6,417 nt of DNA from Treponema sp. (lineage in GTDB: Bacteria; Spirochaetota; Spirochaetia; Treponematales; Breznakiellaceae), in the NCBI GenBank assembly GCA_031284105.1, contig JAITAN010000198.1, positions 1 to 6,417 on the forward strand. The letters are read 5' to 3'. Shown here in pieces: positions 1-5,203 of the stretch. Both the position numbers and the translations under genes were made by a program. How positions within the stretch are numbered: the first letter of the stretch is position 1; every line of letters starts with the position of its first letter. Below the pieces are notes generated by a model. It saw nothing but the letters and a program-made list of their open reading frames with translations. It was not told where the DNA came from and ran no database searches.

Positions 1-194
1 CGCTCCCACGGGTCTTCGTTCAGGAAGCGCATCGCGGTATCAAATGTCGCGCCGCCCCATGCTTCAAGCGCAAAATAACCCACTTTGTCGAGTTTATCGC
101 AAATGGGAAGCATATCCGCTGTAACCATACGGGTCGCAAACAGGGATTGATGGGCGTCCCTTAACGCCAAATCGGTAAGTTTAATCTTAGCCAT
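1..194 (-). CDS. oadA: Oxaloacetate decarboxylase / carboxyltransferase alpha subunit, N-terminal part (cut by window edge)
   Basis: The first 64 codons are visible; the gene continues beyond base 1. The start of the protein carries the hallmark LRDAHQSLFATRM (residues 11-23) and EAWGGATFDTAMRFLNEDPW (44-63) of the carboxyltransferase domain shared by oxaloacetate decarboxylase alpha and pyruvate carboxylase subunit B. Asp13 corresponds to the family's metal-binding aspartate. In the family this TIM-barrel domain moves CO2 from oxaloacetate to a biotin carried on the C-terminal part, and a membrane beta subunit then releases it while pumping Na+. The ATG at 194 follows a perfect TAAGGAG, which contains the stop codon of the upstream oadG. 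Translational coupling is therefore likely. Pyruvate carboxylase subunit B or another acyl-CoA decarboxylase cannot be excluded from this fragment, but the adjacent gamma subunit favours the sodium-pump complex. Confidence 0.93.
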   Translation of the reverse strand, partial: MAKIKLTDLALRDAHQSLFATRMVTADMLPICDKLDKVGYFALEAWGGATFDTAMRFLNEDPWE

Positions 195-204
195 AAAATT
201 CTCC

Positions 205-447
205 TTAATGTGTTTTACGGTATTCGGTAACGGCTGCGGTAATAGCCGCCGTTACCGCGGCATTGGCGCCGGTTGATGAACCCTTCGTCTTCCGCGCCGC
301 AGGTTCTTCTTTATCCAGACCTAACGAGTGAATTATTTTTCCAACCAATGTTATGCTGATAATGAGAATTATCAAGAAACCGAACACGGTTCCCATGCCT
401 AGCAGGGTTAGTATCCCGCTTTGCTCGAACATCTGTCCAATGGTCAT
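205..447 (-). CDS. oadG: Sodium-pump decarboxylase gamma subunit (OadG family)
   Basis: An 80-residue protein with one membrane helix at about residues 12-38. It starts with the GMGTVFGFLIILI pattern (17-29) typical of OadG, where a short N-terminus is followed by G-M-G-x-V-F-x-F-L. A charged stretch follows (DKEEPAARKTK, 45-55), then an Ala/Thr-rich tail ending in ITAAVTEYRKTH. In the family this small protein anchors the soluble alpha subunit to the membrane beta subunit and helps assemble the complex. A C-terminal His is a metal-binding feature in studied homologues and one is present here (His80), though I cannot confirm its role. The gene is preceded by AGGGGGATACACC and by a promoter candidate at 478-506. 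Its TAA is embedded in the oadA ribosome binding site, and oadA starts 10 bases after the stop. The length is normal for the family. The beta subunit is not in the window. Confidence 0.9.
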   Translation of the reverse strand: MTIGQMFEQSGILTLLGMGTVFGFLIILIISITLVGKIIHSLGLDKEEPAARKTKGSSTGANAAVTAAITAAVTEYRKTH

Positions 448-477
448 GGTGTATCCCCCTATGTAAAATATGACGCT

Positions 478-506
478 ATCATAACAGATATTGAAAAATG
501 AAGCAA
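478..506 (-). promoter_or_regulatory. Candidate sigma-70 promoter of oadGA (extended -10)
   Basis: On the minus strand TTGCTT (501-506) is followed by a 17-base spacer and TATGAT (478-483). TATGAT is preceded by TGT, giving an extended -10 (TGTTATGAT). The predicted start lies near base 471, leaving a short leader of about 23 bases before the oadG ATG at 447. The -10 matches consensus at 5 of 6 positions and the -35 at 3 of 6. The position in the gap after ftsW suggests oadGA is transcribed independently of the cell-wall genes. Read-through from ftsW is also possible, because I see no convincing terminator between them. Confidence 0.5.
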
Positions 507-562
507 GTGGGCGGGAAGCGCATAGTAAGCCGGAACTAACGCCTCCAATTCCCGATGCGCCC

Positions 563-1708
563 TCACCTTTTCATGCTGTAACGCAATTCCAATGGAGCGT
601 CTGAAAACTGTGAAACATTTACAATCATGCCGCAGATGGCAAAAGTCGTGATCAGAGACGAACCGCCGGCAGAGAAGAAAGGCAGCGGTATGCCTGTGGT
701 GGGTATAAATCGTATAATAACCGCAAGGTTTATAAAGGTTTGAGAAGAAATGATCGTAACATAACTGAATGCCAAAAGCTTGCGGAACATGTTGTCGGTC
801 CTGTACGCGGCAAGATACCCCTGTACGATAAAAATCGAGAACAGGCACACAAACAACAAAACGCCCACAAACCCGAATTCCTCCGCAAAGGAGCTGAAAA
901 TAAAGTCGGACTCAATCTCCGACACATTCAATGCCCCATCTTGCCCTAAACCCTTGCCCCAGAGACCGCCCGAAACGACGGCGGCTATGGATTGCTTAAC
1001 TTGATGATTAACGGTGAGCGCCCCCTCATCAGGGTGGAGAAAATAATAAAGGCGGGCGATCCGGTGCGGGCGCATCACAACCATTGCGGCCGAAGCTATC
1101 GCGGCAAAAATAAAAATAGCCGCGAGATACCGCTTTTTTATTCCCGCCATGACTAAAATAAGCCATACGTTTACCGACAGGAACGCGGCCACGGCAAAAC
1201 TGTTCTGGAACATAATAACGCAGACAAACAGGGCGCTGACGATCAAGAGCGGTAGTACGACGCCCATAAAGTTATCGAGTTTTTCTTGCTGACGGTCAAG
1301 CATGTGCGCCAGATAAAACGGCAGCACGATTTTCGCAATCTCGGACGGTTGAAAACTAATGGCGCCGGGAAACCAGCGGTACGCTCCGTTTATTCGTTCT
1401 CCCCACAGTATCGGAATAATGTTGAGTATCAGCGTTACCAGCAACACCAGCAAAACAATGGCTTTATGTCTGAGCCGCTCAAGATTGAAAAAAATCGCCA
1501 GACAAAAAACAACCACCCCTGCAATACCAAAGAAAATCTGCCTGCTGATAAAATGAAGCCCGTTATTCATGGCGTTTTCCGCATAGTTATAAGAGCCTGA
1601 ATACAGGGTAACAAGACCTAACCCGAACAGAAAAATGATGCTTGCCAAAAGGATAAAATCCAACGGCGTTTTCTGTTGTTTTTCTCTCTGTTGTTTTACT
1701 ATTTTCAT
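563..1708 (-). CDS. ftsW: FtsW/RodA family (SEDS) peptidoglycan glycosyltransferase, probably FtsW
   Basis: A 381-residue polytopic membrane protein of usual FtsW length, with roughly ten hydrophobic segments and a basic N-terminus. SEDS landmarks are present in order: GAYRWFPGAISFQPSEIAKI (108-127); the NHQVKQSIAAVVSGGLWGKGLG stretch (234-255); ESDFIFSSFAEEFGF (266-280), whose Asp268 is the expected catalytic acid in the large extracytoplasmic loop; and GIPLPFFSAGGSS (339-351). In the family this enzyme polymerises lipid II into glycan strands at the septum with a partner class B PBP. The start ATG overlaps the mraY stop as ATGA and has no strong ribosome binding site of its own, so translation is probably coupled to mraY. 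One odd point: the segment usually reading E/Q-P-D-x-G-T reads MFQNSFAVAA here (166-175). RodA is the alternative name, and the mraY neighbour favours FtsW. Confidence 0.9.
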   Translation of the reverse strand: MKIVKQQREKQQKTPLDFILLASIIFLFGLGLVTLYSGSYNYAENAMNNGLHFISRQIFFGIAGVVVFCLAIFFNLERLRHKAIVLLVLLVTLILNIIPILWGERINGAYRWFPGAISFQPSEIAKIVLPFYLAHMLDRQQEKLDNFMGVVLPLLIVSALFVCVIMFQNSFAVAAFLSVNVWLILVMAGIKKRYLAAIFIFAAIASAAMVVMRPHRIARLYYFLHPDEGALTVNHQVKQSIAAVVSGGLWGKGLGQDGALNVSEIESDFIFSSFAEEFGFVGVLLFVCLFSIFIVQGYLAAYRTDNMFRKLLAFSYVTIISSQTFINLAVIIRFIPTTGIPLPFFSAGGSSLITTFAICGMIVNVSQFSDAPLELRYSMKR

Positions 1709-2784
1709 TGTATTTTCAGCGTAGAAAGGGCTATTATGGCAAACAAGCCGCCTAATATCCAGAACCGTATGACGACCTTTGTTTCATCCCAACCGGATTT
1801 CTCAAAATGGTGATGCAGCGGCGCCATGAGAAACACCCGCTTCTTTCTGATCTTATAAGACGCCACCTGTATAATATCGGAAGCCACCTCCAAAACAAAC
1901 ACCCCGCCTATGATAAGCACCAGCATCTCTTTCTTTATAAGGAGGGAAATAACCGCAATGACGCCGCCCAAAGGAAGCGCGCCCACATCGCCCATGAATA
2001 CTTCCGCGGGGTGGGCGTTGAACCACAGGAAGCCCACGCACGCGCCCACGGCCGCAAGGCAGAATACCGTAATGTCGCCGGCCCCTTGTATGAACGGTAT
2101 GCCCAGATACTCCGAATAATCGGCGCGCCCTGAAAGGTAGGAAAGCAGGGCCAGCGCGATGAACACCAGCAAAAGCAGTCCCGCGGCAAGCCCGTCAAGT
2201 CCGTCCGAAAGGTTCACCGCATTGGATTCGCCCACGATGAGCAGCACGGCAAAGGGTATCCACAGCGCGCCCATGTCGCACACGGGGTTCTTGAAGAACG
2301 GAAGGTACAGCAGGGTCGTTTCTTCATTTCTTGAAACATAGAGGATAAGCGTTATGATAACGGCTGCGATACCCTGACCTGCCAGTTTCGCCCCCACTGA
2401 AAGCCCGTCCGAATTGTGTTTGACTACTTTAAGGTAGTCGTCCATAAATCCGACAAGTCCAAGCGCGACGAAGGAGCCGGTAATGATCCAAATCTGCGGG
2501 TTCTTCAAATCCTGCCATAACATAGTGGAGATGAGCATTGAAAGGATGATGAGAACGCCTCCCATGGTCGGGGTTCCCGCCTTTTTGAGATGCGTTTCCG
2601 GGCCGTCCGAGCGGATCGTCTGCCCCACTTTCAGCCGCTTGAGCGCCTCAATGATGCGCGGTCCGGCCATGTAGCAGATGAGCAGCGTAGTTAGGGCCCC
2701 GTAAGCGGCCCGGAAGGTGAGATATTGAAACACGTTAAACGGCGTAGCGTATTTTACAAGCGGGTATAAAAACTCTAAAAACAT
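1705..2784 (-). CDS. mraY: Phospho-N-acetylmuramoyl-pentapeptide-transferase (MraY)
   Basis: A 359-residue integral membrane enzyme that transfers phospho-MurNAc-pentapeptide from UDP to undecaprenyl phosphate, making lipid I on the cytoplasmic face. Family signatures are complete: KKAGTPTMGG (67-76), GFMDDYLKV (112-120) with the Asp115-Asp116 pair, NLSDGLDGLA (191-200), NAHPAEVFMGDVG (256-268) with catalytic Asp266, and APLHHHFEKSGW (321-332). The residue after GDVG is Ala where most homologues have Ser. I place the start at 2784 because AAAGGAG sits 5 bases upstream; a longer form would need a TTG at 2805 lying inside that ribosome-binding region. Length and the position of the Asp pair then match the family. 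The stop overlaps the ftsW start by 4 bases. Upstream is a 150-base gap with no promoter I can defend. Confidence 0.97.
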   Translation of the reverse strand: MFLEFLYPLVKYATPFNVFQYLTFRAAYGALTTLLICYMAGPRIIEALKRLKVGQTIRSDGPETHLKKAGTPTMGGVLIILSMLISTMLWQDLKNPQIWIITGSFVALGLVGFMDDYLKVVKHNSDGLSVGAKLAGQGIAAVIITLILYVSRNEETTLLYLPFFKNPVCDMGALWIPFAVLLIVGESNAVNLSDGLDGLAAGLLLLVFIALALLSYLSGRADYSEYLGIPFIQGAGDITVFCLAAVGACVGFLWFNAHPAEVFMGDVGALPLGGVIAVISLLIKKEMLVLIIGGVFVLEVASDIIQVASYKIRKKRVFLMAPLHHHFEKSGWDETKVVIRFWILGGLFAIIALSTLKIQ

Positions 2785-2934
2785 ATGTGCTCCTTTAACC
2801 GGCAATGGGAGTTTTTGAAAATCTCACGCCTCAACGCGTTGCCGCCGGAATCCGCGGCGCAAGGCGGGCGGCGCCGTGCGGGGGCGCGGTTTGACCATAA
2901 GGTAGGTCCCCATTCTATTCTCTATCCCCGCTTG
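2785..2934. other. GC-rich gap between the TPR gene and mraY, with a possible hairpin
   Basis: No gene is supported here. The middle (about 2830-2890) is strongly GC-rich and can fold: CGGCGC at 2855-2860 pairs with GCGCCG at 2871-2876 around a 10-base loop, and GCCGC at 2841-2845 can pair with GCGGC at 2854-2858 as a competing stem. Reading in the minus direction no run of T follows, so this is not an intrinsic terminator by the usual criterion. The high GC makes chance stems likely. It may simply be read through from the TPR gene into mraY. Confidence 0.3.
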
Positions 2935-3756
2935 TTATGGTTCAGGCCGGCCGACCTGTTCATTAAGCGTTTCAAGAGCTTTTCTCGCATCCTTATTATC
3001 AGGTTCAAGCTCCAGCGCCTTTGAAAAGTCCGCTCTTGCTTTGTCGTAATCCTCTTTGTTCATATACGCGGACCCGCGGGTTATATAGGGAAGGGCGCGC
3101 TCCGCGTCGCGTTTGATGGCCTGCGTAAAATCCGCAATAGCCGCGTCATAGTCTTTTTTATCCGCATACGTCTGACCGCGGTAGAAATACGCCGTTACAT
3201 AATCGGGGTTAAGTTCAATGGCCTGCGTAAAATCCGCGATTGCCGCATCATAATCTTCCAGCTTTAAATACGAAAATCCCCGCATATAGTACGGCGTTGC
3301 GTGCTTCTGATCCAGTTCGATTGTCTTTGTGTAATACACGGCCGCGGCCGCGAACAGGTTGTTTTGCCTGTGTCTCGTTGCTATATCGAAATACTTCACC
3401 GCGTCATTATCGAAAAAGTAATAGAAATATACAAAATAGACGTCATACCTGCCGTCGGGCATCCGCCGGTTCACAATCATTGCTTTTGTTTTTATATTTT
3501 TGTCATCTTCCAGAAAGGTAAGACAGCAATTAGCGTTATGTTTTTCCATGGCGGCCTTAACATGAGGCGAAAGTTCTTTGTTGTCTTCCGTTTTTGAGAC
3601 GTGATCAACGTAATAGTTGAACCGGTTCCAGAGGCTTTCATAGTATTTTGACAACGCATCGAAATCGCCATCGCCATTAACAACAAAGAAGTCGTACGTA
3701 GATTCACCGTAACTCTCGCCAATATCAAACATGAACGTTCCCTTGTATTCCCACAT
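2935..3756 (-). CDS. TPR-repeat protein with an unrecognised N-terminal domain
   Basis: A 273-residue protein. Residues 119-254 form four consecutive 34-residue tetratricopeptide repeats (119-152, 153-186, 187-220, 221-254). The middle two are near-copies containing YDAAIADFTQAI, and their DNA is nearly duplicated 102 bases apart. TPRs form helical solenoids that bind partner proteins. Residues 1-118 are not recognised; they are acidic and aromatic-rich with a Y/F-dense stretch at about 104-115 (DVYFVYFYYFF). There is no signal peptide or clear membrane helix, so a cytoplasmic location is inferred. I take the ATG at 3756 (AAGGAG 9 bases upstream). An ATG at 3732, preceded by AAGGGA, is an alternative. 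The gene lies upstream of mraY on the same strand, 150 bases away, which may be chance. A hairpin at 3781-3807 precedes the ribosome binding site. Confidence 0.88.
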   Translation of the reverse strand: MWEYKGTFMFDIGESYGESTYDFFVVNGDGDFDALSKYYESLWNRFNYYVDHVSKTEDNKELSPHVKAAMEKHNANCCLTFLEDDKNIKTKAMIVNRRMPDGRYDVYFVYFYYFFDNDAVKYFDIATRHRQNNLFAAAAVYYTKTIELDQKHATPYYMRGFSYLKLEDYDAAIADFTQAIELNPDYVTAYFYRGQTYADKKDYDAAIADFTQAIKRDAERALPYITRGSAYMNKEDYDKARADFSKALELEPDNKDARKALETLNEQVGRPEP

Positions 3757-3780
3757 GACTCTTTTCTCCTTACATAAACT

Positions 3781-3807
3781 GGAAGCGCCGGTTTCCGGAG
3801 CGATTCC
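3781..3807 (-). promoter_or_regulatory. Leader hairpin just upstream of the TPR gene ribosome binding site
   Basis: An interrupted inverted repeat. GGAA (3781-3784) pairs with TTCC (3804-3807), GC (3785-3786) with GC (3800-3801), and CCGG (3788-3791) with CCGG (3795-3798) around a TTT loop. It ends 10 bases before the AGGAG of the TPR gene, so in the mRNA it would stand just 5' of the ribosome binding site without covering it. A stabilising or regulatory role is inference. No T-run follows, so it is not a terminator. Confidence 0.5.
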
Positions 3808-3836
3808 GCTAAAAAAATGACTTGCAAACTACCGCG

Positions 3837-3887
3837 TTTTAATTTTTTCAATTTTTTCAATTTTTTTTAATTTTTTTCAATTCTTTC
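3837..3887. repeat. Phased A/T-tract block (probable curved DNA)
   Basis: Five consecutive units of the form AATTTTTTC start at 3841, 3850, 3859, 3869 and 3879, with T-runs of 6, 6, 8, 7 and a broken last one, preceded by TTTT at 3837-3840. The spacing of 9-10 bases is close to one helical turn, the arrangement known to cause intrinsic DNA bending. It lies between genes transcribed in opposite directions, so it could act as an upstream element or protein-binding site for either. The function is inferred. Confidence 0.7.
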
Positions 3888-3895
3888 AAAAGGGC

Positions 3896-3924
3896 TTGTA
3901 AAAATGTTTCGTATTGACTATGCT
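3896..3924 (+). promoter_or_regulatory. Weak rightward promoter candidate
   Basis: TTGTAA (3896-3901) and TATGCT (3919-3924) are separated by 17 bases; each matches the sigma-70 consensus at 4 of 6 positions. The phased A/T-tracts sit immediately upstream, where an UP-like element would be. In such AT-rich sequence matches of this quality arise by chance. It would start near 3931, inside the doubtful open frame 3904-4476, and could give the fn3-like gene a leader of over 500 bases. Confidence 0.25.
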
Positions 3925-4476
3925 ATTCTTATATTTTTGACAACGGCAGCGTCCGCGGATAGCATATTCAGGGCAGCATACGCGCCCCCGATCACCGATC
4001 ACCGATCACCGATCACCGATCACCGATCACCGATCACCGATCACCGATCAGATTATAATGTAAACAAACTAAAAAATGTCAACCCCCTAACGCCCAAATT
4101 TTCGCTTTTTTATGGAGATATGCCGGAGGTCTGTCCTGCCCTGCCAAAAGGAAGCCCCGATAAATCGGAGGTCTGTCCTGCCGTCTCAAGGGGAAGCCCC
4201 GATAAACCGGAGGTCTGTCCTGCCAAGTCAAAGGGGCAGCCCGTTACGTTAAAGGGGCAGCCCTGCAAGTCAAAGGGGCAGCCCTCCGCCGCAAAGAGGA
4301 TCCCCTCCATGTTAAAGGGGAAGCCCGCCACGGTAAAGGGGCGGCCCGTTACCGCAAAGAAAAATCCCTCAGGTATAACCGGGGCAAAGCGCCTCGTTTA
4401 TATATATAGCGGAGCCTTCCCAAGAACTATCCCGAACGTTGTTCGCGGCTTGGGAAAGGCTCTACCTATACGATAA
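3904..4476 (+). CDS. Doubtful open frame spanning two repeat arrays (possible secreted repeat protein)
   Basis: A 190-codon open frame. In its favour: the first 20 residues resemble a signal peptide (hydrophobic core YAILIFLTTAASA, 6-18); an AGGG lies 9 bases before the ATG; and its TAA abuts the AGGAG of the next gene, an arrangement also seen between oadG and oadA. Residues 29-49 are three copies of PITDHRS from the heptanucleotide array, and 75-158 are twelve heptads with Pro in position 4. Against it: most of the frame is repeat DNA with a period divisible by three, which stays open trivially, and the opposite strand is also open over 4110-4331. The last 30 residues come from a hairpin. 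I recognise no family. It is more likely a noncoding repeat region than a gene. Confidence 0.22.
   Translation: MFRIDYAILIFLTTAASADSIFRAAYAPPITDHRSPITDHRSPITDHRSDYNVNKLKNVNPLTPKFSLFYGDMPEVCPALPKGSPDKSEVCPAVSRGSPDKPEVCPAKSKGQPVTLKGQPCKSKGQPSAAKRIPSMLKGKPATVKGRPVTAKKNPSGITGAKRLVYIYSGAFPRTIPNVVRGLGKALPIR
3990..4050. repeat. Heptanucleotide tandem repeat GATCACC, about 8.7 copies
   Basis: There are eight perfect copies of GATCACC (3990-4045) followed by a partial GATCA (4046-4050). Every copy contains GATC, giving nine potential Dam sites at 7-base spacing. Perfect short tandem repeats of this kind change copy number by slipped-strand mispairing. A one-copy change would shift any reading frame crossing it and change the distance between flanking signals. 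The array directly abuts the -10 of the leftward promoter candidate at 4052-4082. Confidence 0.97.
4052..4082 (-). promoter_or_regulatory. Leftward promoter candidate with consensus hexamers
   Basis: On the minus strand a perfect TTGACA (4077-4082) is followed by a T-rich 19-base spacer and a perfect TATAAT (4052-4057). The spacer is 2 bases longer than ideal, which would weaken it in E. coli terms. A shorter-spaced alternative -10 is CATTAT (4055-4060, spacer 16). Transcription would begin near 4045, inside the heptanucleotide array, and run leftwards to the TPR gene with a leader of about 290 bases. A TATAAT on the plus strand overlaps (4054-4059) but has no -35 that I can see. Confidence 0.45.
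4126..4377 (+). repeat. Twelve tandem degenerate 21-base repeats (Pro-centred heptads)
   Basis: Exactly 252 bases divide into twelve 21-base units without any indel. Read in the plus frame the heptads are EVCPALP, KGSPDKS, EVCPAVS, RGSPDKP, EVCPAKS, then KGQPVTL, KGQPCKS, KGQPSAA, KRIPSML, KGKPATV, KGRPVTA, KKNPSGI; Pro is invariant at position 4. The first part alternates as a 42-base double unit (GGAGGTCTGTCCTGCC, then an AAGCCCCGATAAA type) and then changes to single 21-base units carrying AAGGGGCAGCCC. Many units contain a small dyad (GGGG-AAG-CCCC; CCGAT-AA-ATCGG). Both strands are open over much of the block, so coding direction, if any, is unclear. Confidence 0.9.
4412..4462 (+). promoter_or_regulatory. 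Large nested hairpin in the leader of the fn3-like gene
   Basis: The outer arms GAGCCTTCCCAAG (4412-4424) and CTTGGGAAAGGCTC (4449-4462) are complementary over 13 base pairs with one bulged A. The loop contains a second perfect stem, CGAAC (4433-4437) with GTTCG (4441-4445). It ends 15 bases before GGAG at 4478-4481. A TTTATATATATAG stretch (4397-4409) lies just before it and might serve as a -10, in which case the transcript would begin with this hairpin, but I see no -35. No T-run follows, so it is not an intrinsic terminator. Confidence 0.6.
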
Positions 4477-4489
4477 AGGAGAAGAGCAT

Positions 4490-5155
4490 ATGTCGGATGG
4501 CAAAGACTGGTTTCCCAAAACCCGCGTCTTGCAGCGCGCGATGGCGAAAAACTGGGTGATCATTCTGAAAGTAAACGCCGCTACATGGAACATCGCCATG
4601 ACCGTGGTAACGGATCTGGAAACGCGGACGGACGCGGCGGACGCGGCGCTTACGGCCGCGCAAAACGAGGAGACCCGCACGCCGGTGGCGACCGCGCGGT
4701 GCCGCGAGACCTTCAAGGCGCTTGAGGAGTGCATGAGGGACATCAAGAAGCGGTATTTTTTCATTCCCCCGCTTACGGAAGCGGACTTCGCCGGTCTGGG
4801 TTTGAAAGTCCCGGATTCCACCGCGACCCCGTCCGGAACGCCCACCGCGCAGGTAACGCTGGAGACCTGCCTTGTGGGGCGGCACGAGTTGGGGATCAAG
4901 ATCGTGTACGTTACGGGCAGTCCGCATGACGCGGCGAACAAGGGGTACCGTATCTGGTACAGCGTTACGGGACAGGGAGAAACGCCGCCGGCGAATCCCG
5001 ATGAATTACGCGGTTCGTTTTTCACGAAGCGGAAGAAGGATCTGATCGAGTTTGGATTTGGGGACAGCGGGAAGACGGCGTATTTCGCGGTACAGATCGA
5101 AAACGACGGGAAGAAAGGCCCGTGGGGACCGTTGGTGAATGCGCTCATTCCATGA
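4490..5155 (+). CDS. Hypothetical protein, helical N-terminus plus fibronectin-III-like C-terminus
   Basis: A 221-residue soluble-looking protein starting at the ATG preceded by AAAGGAG at an 8-base gap. A longer TTG-initiated form from 4439 would begin inside the hairpin and is rejected. Residues 1-95 are rich in Ala/Glu/Arg/Thr and probably helical (FPKTRVLQRAMAKNW at 8-22; DAADAALTAAQNEETRT at 48-64), ending in RYFFIPPLTEADFAGLGL (88-105). After a Thr/Pro linker (PDSTATPSGTPTAQ, 108-121) comes a beta-rich half (125-221). It ends in AYFAVQIENDGKKGPWGPLV (197-216), reminiscent of a fibronectin III strand with the closing GPW. From memory this architecture belongs to an unnamed small-protein family in gut treponemes and Bacteroidetes; I know no function. 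There is no signal peptide. The lipoprotein gene follows 109 bases downstream, possibly in one operon. Confidence 0.88.
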   Translation: MSDGKDWFPKTRVLQRAMAKNWVIILKVNAATWNIAMTVVTDLETRTDAADAALTAAQNEETRTPVATARCRETFKALEECMRDIKKRYFFIPPLTEADFAGLGLKVPDSTATPSGTPTAQVTLETCLVGRHELGIKIVYVTGSPHDAANKGYRIWYSVTGQGETPPANPDELRGSFFTKRKKDLIEFGFGDSGKTAYFAVQIENDGKKGPWGPLVNALIP

Positions 5156-5203
5156 ACGTTGAGATGAGAGGGAGGTTTGTCTTTGGCAAGACTCCATGCC
5201 GCG

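Larger units (their letters stand above)
3757..4489. other. Divergent, repeat-rich intergenic region
   Basis: This is the gap between the leftward TPR gene and the rightward fn3-like gene. It holds no confidently supported gene. Its contents, left to right, are a hairpin, a phased A/T-tract block, a weak rightward promoter candidate, a heptanucleotide array, a consensus-like leftward promoter, a 252-base block of 21-base repeats, and a large nested hairpin. Each is listed separately. Base composition swings from nearly pure A/T (3837-3887) to G/C-rich repeats, unlike the flanking genes. Confidence 0.7.

Noticed and set aside
459..848. Minus-strand frame overlapping the end of ftsW and the gap before oadG
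   Set aside because: Most of it lies inside ftsW in another frame; the protein has no family features and the gap holds a promoter instead.
2785..2805. Longer MraY starting at a TTG at 2805
   Set aside because: The extra seven residues are translated from the ribosome binding region; the ATG at 2784 with AAAGGAG fits family length and Asp numbering.
3837..3887. Intrinsic terminator from the T-rich tract
   Set aside because: No GC-rich hairpin precedes the T-runs in the plus direction and no gene ends nearby on that strand; the phased pattern suggests curvature instead.
3990..4050. CRISPR array
   Set aside because: The 7-base units are contiguous with no spacers, and no cas genes are present.
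4110..4331. Minus-strand heptad frame (GCPFDLQ-type repeats) as a gene
   Set aside because: A 21-base repeat without stops is open on either strand automatically. It has no convincing ribosome binding site and lies wholly within the repeat block, so I describe the repeat only.
4439..4489. Longer fn3-like protein starting at a TTG at 4439
   Set aside because: That start lies in the loop of the nested hairpin, and AAAGGAG points clearly at the ATG at 4490.
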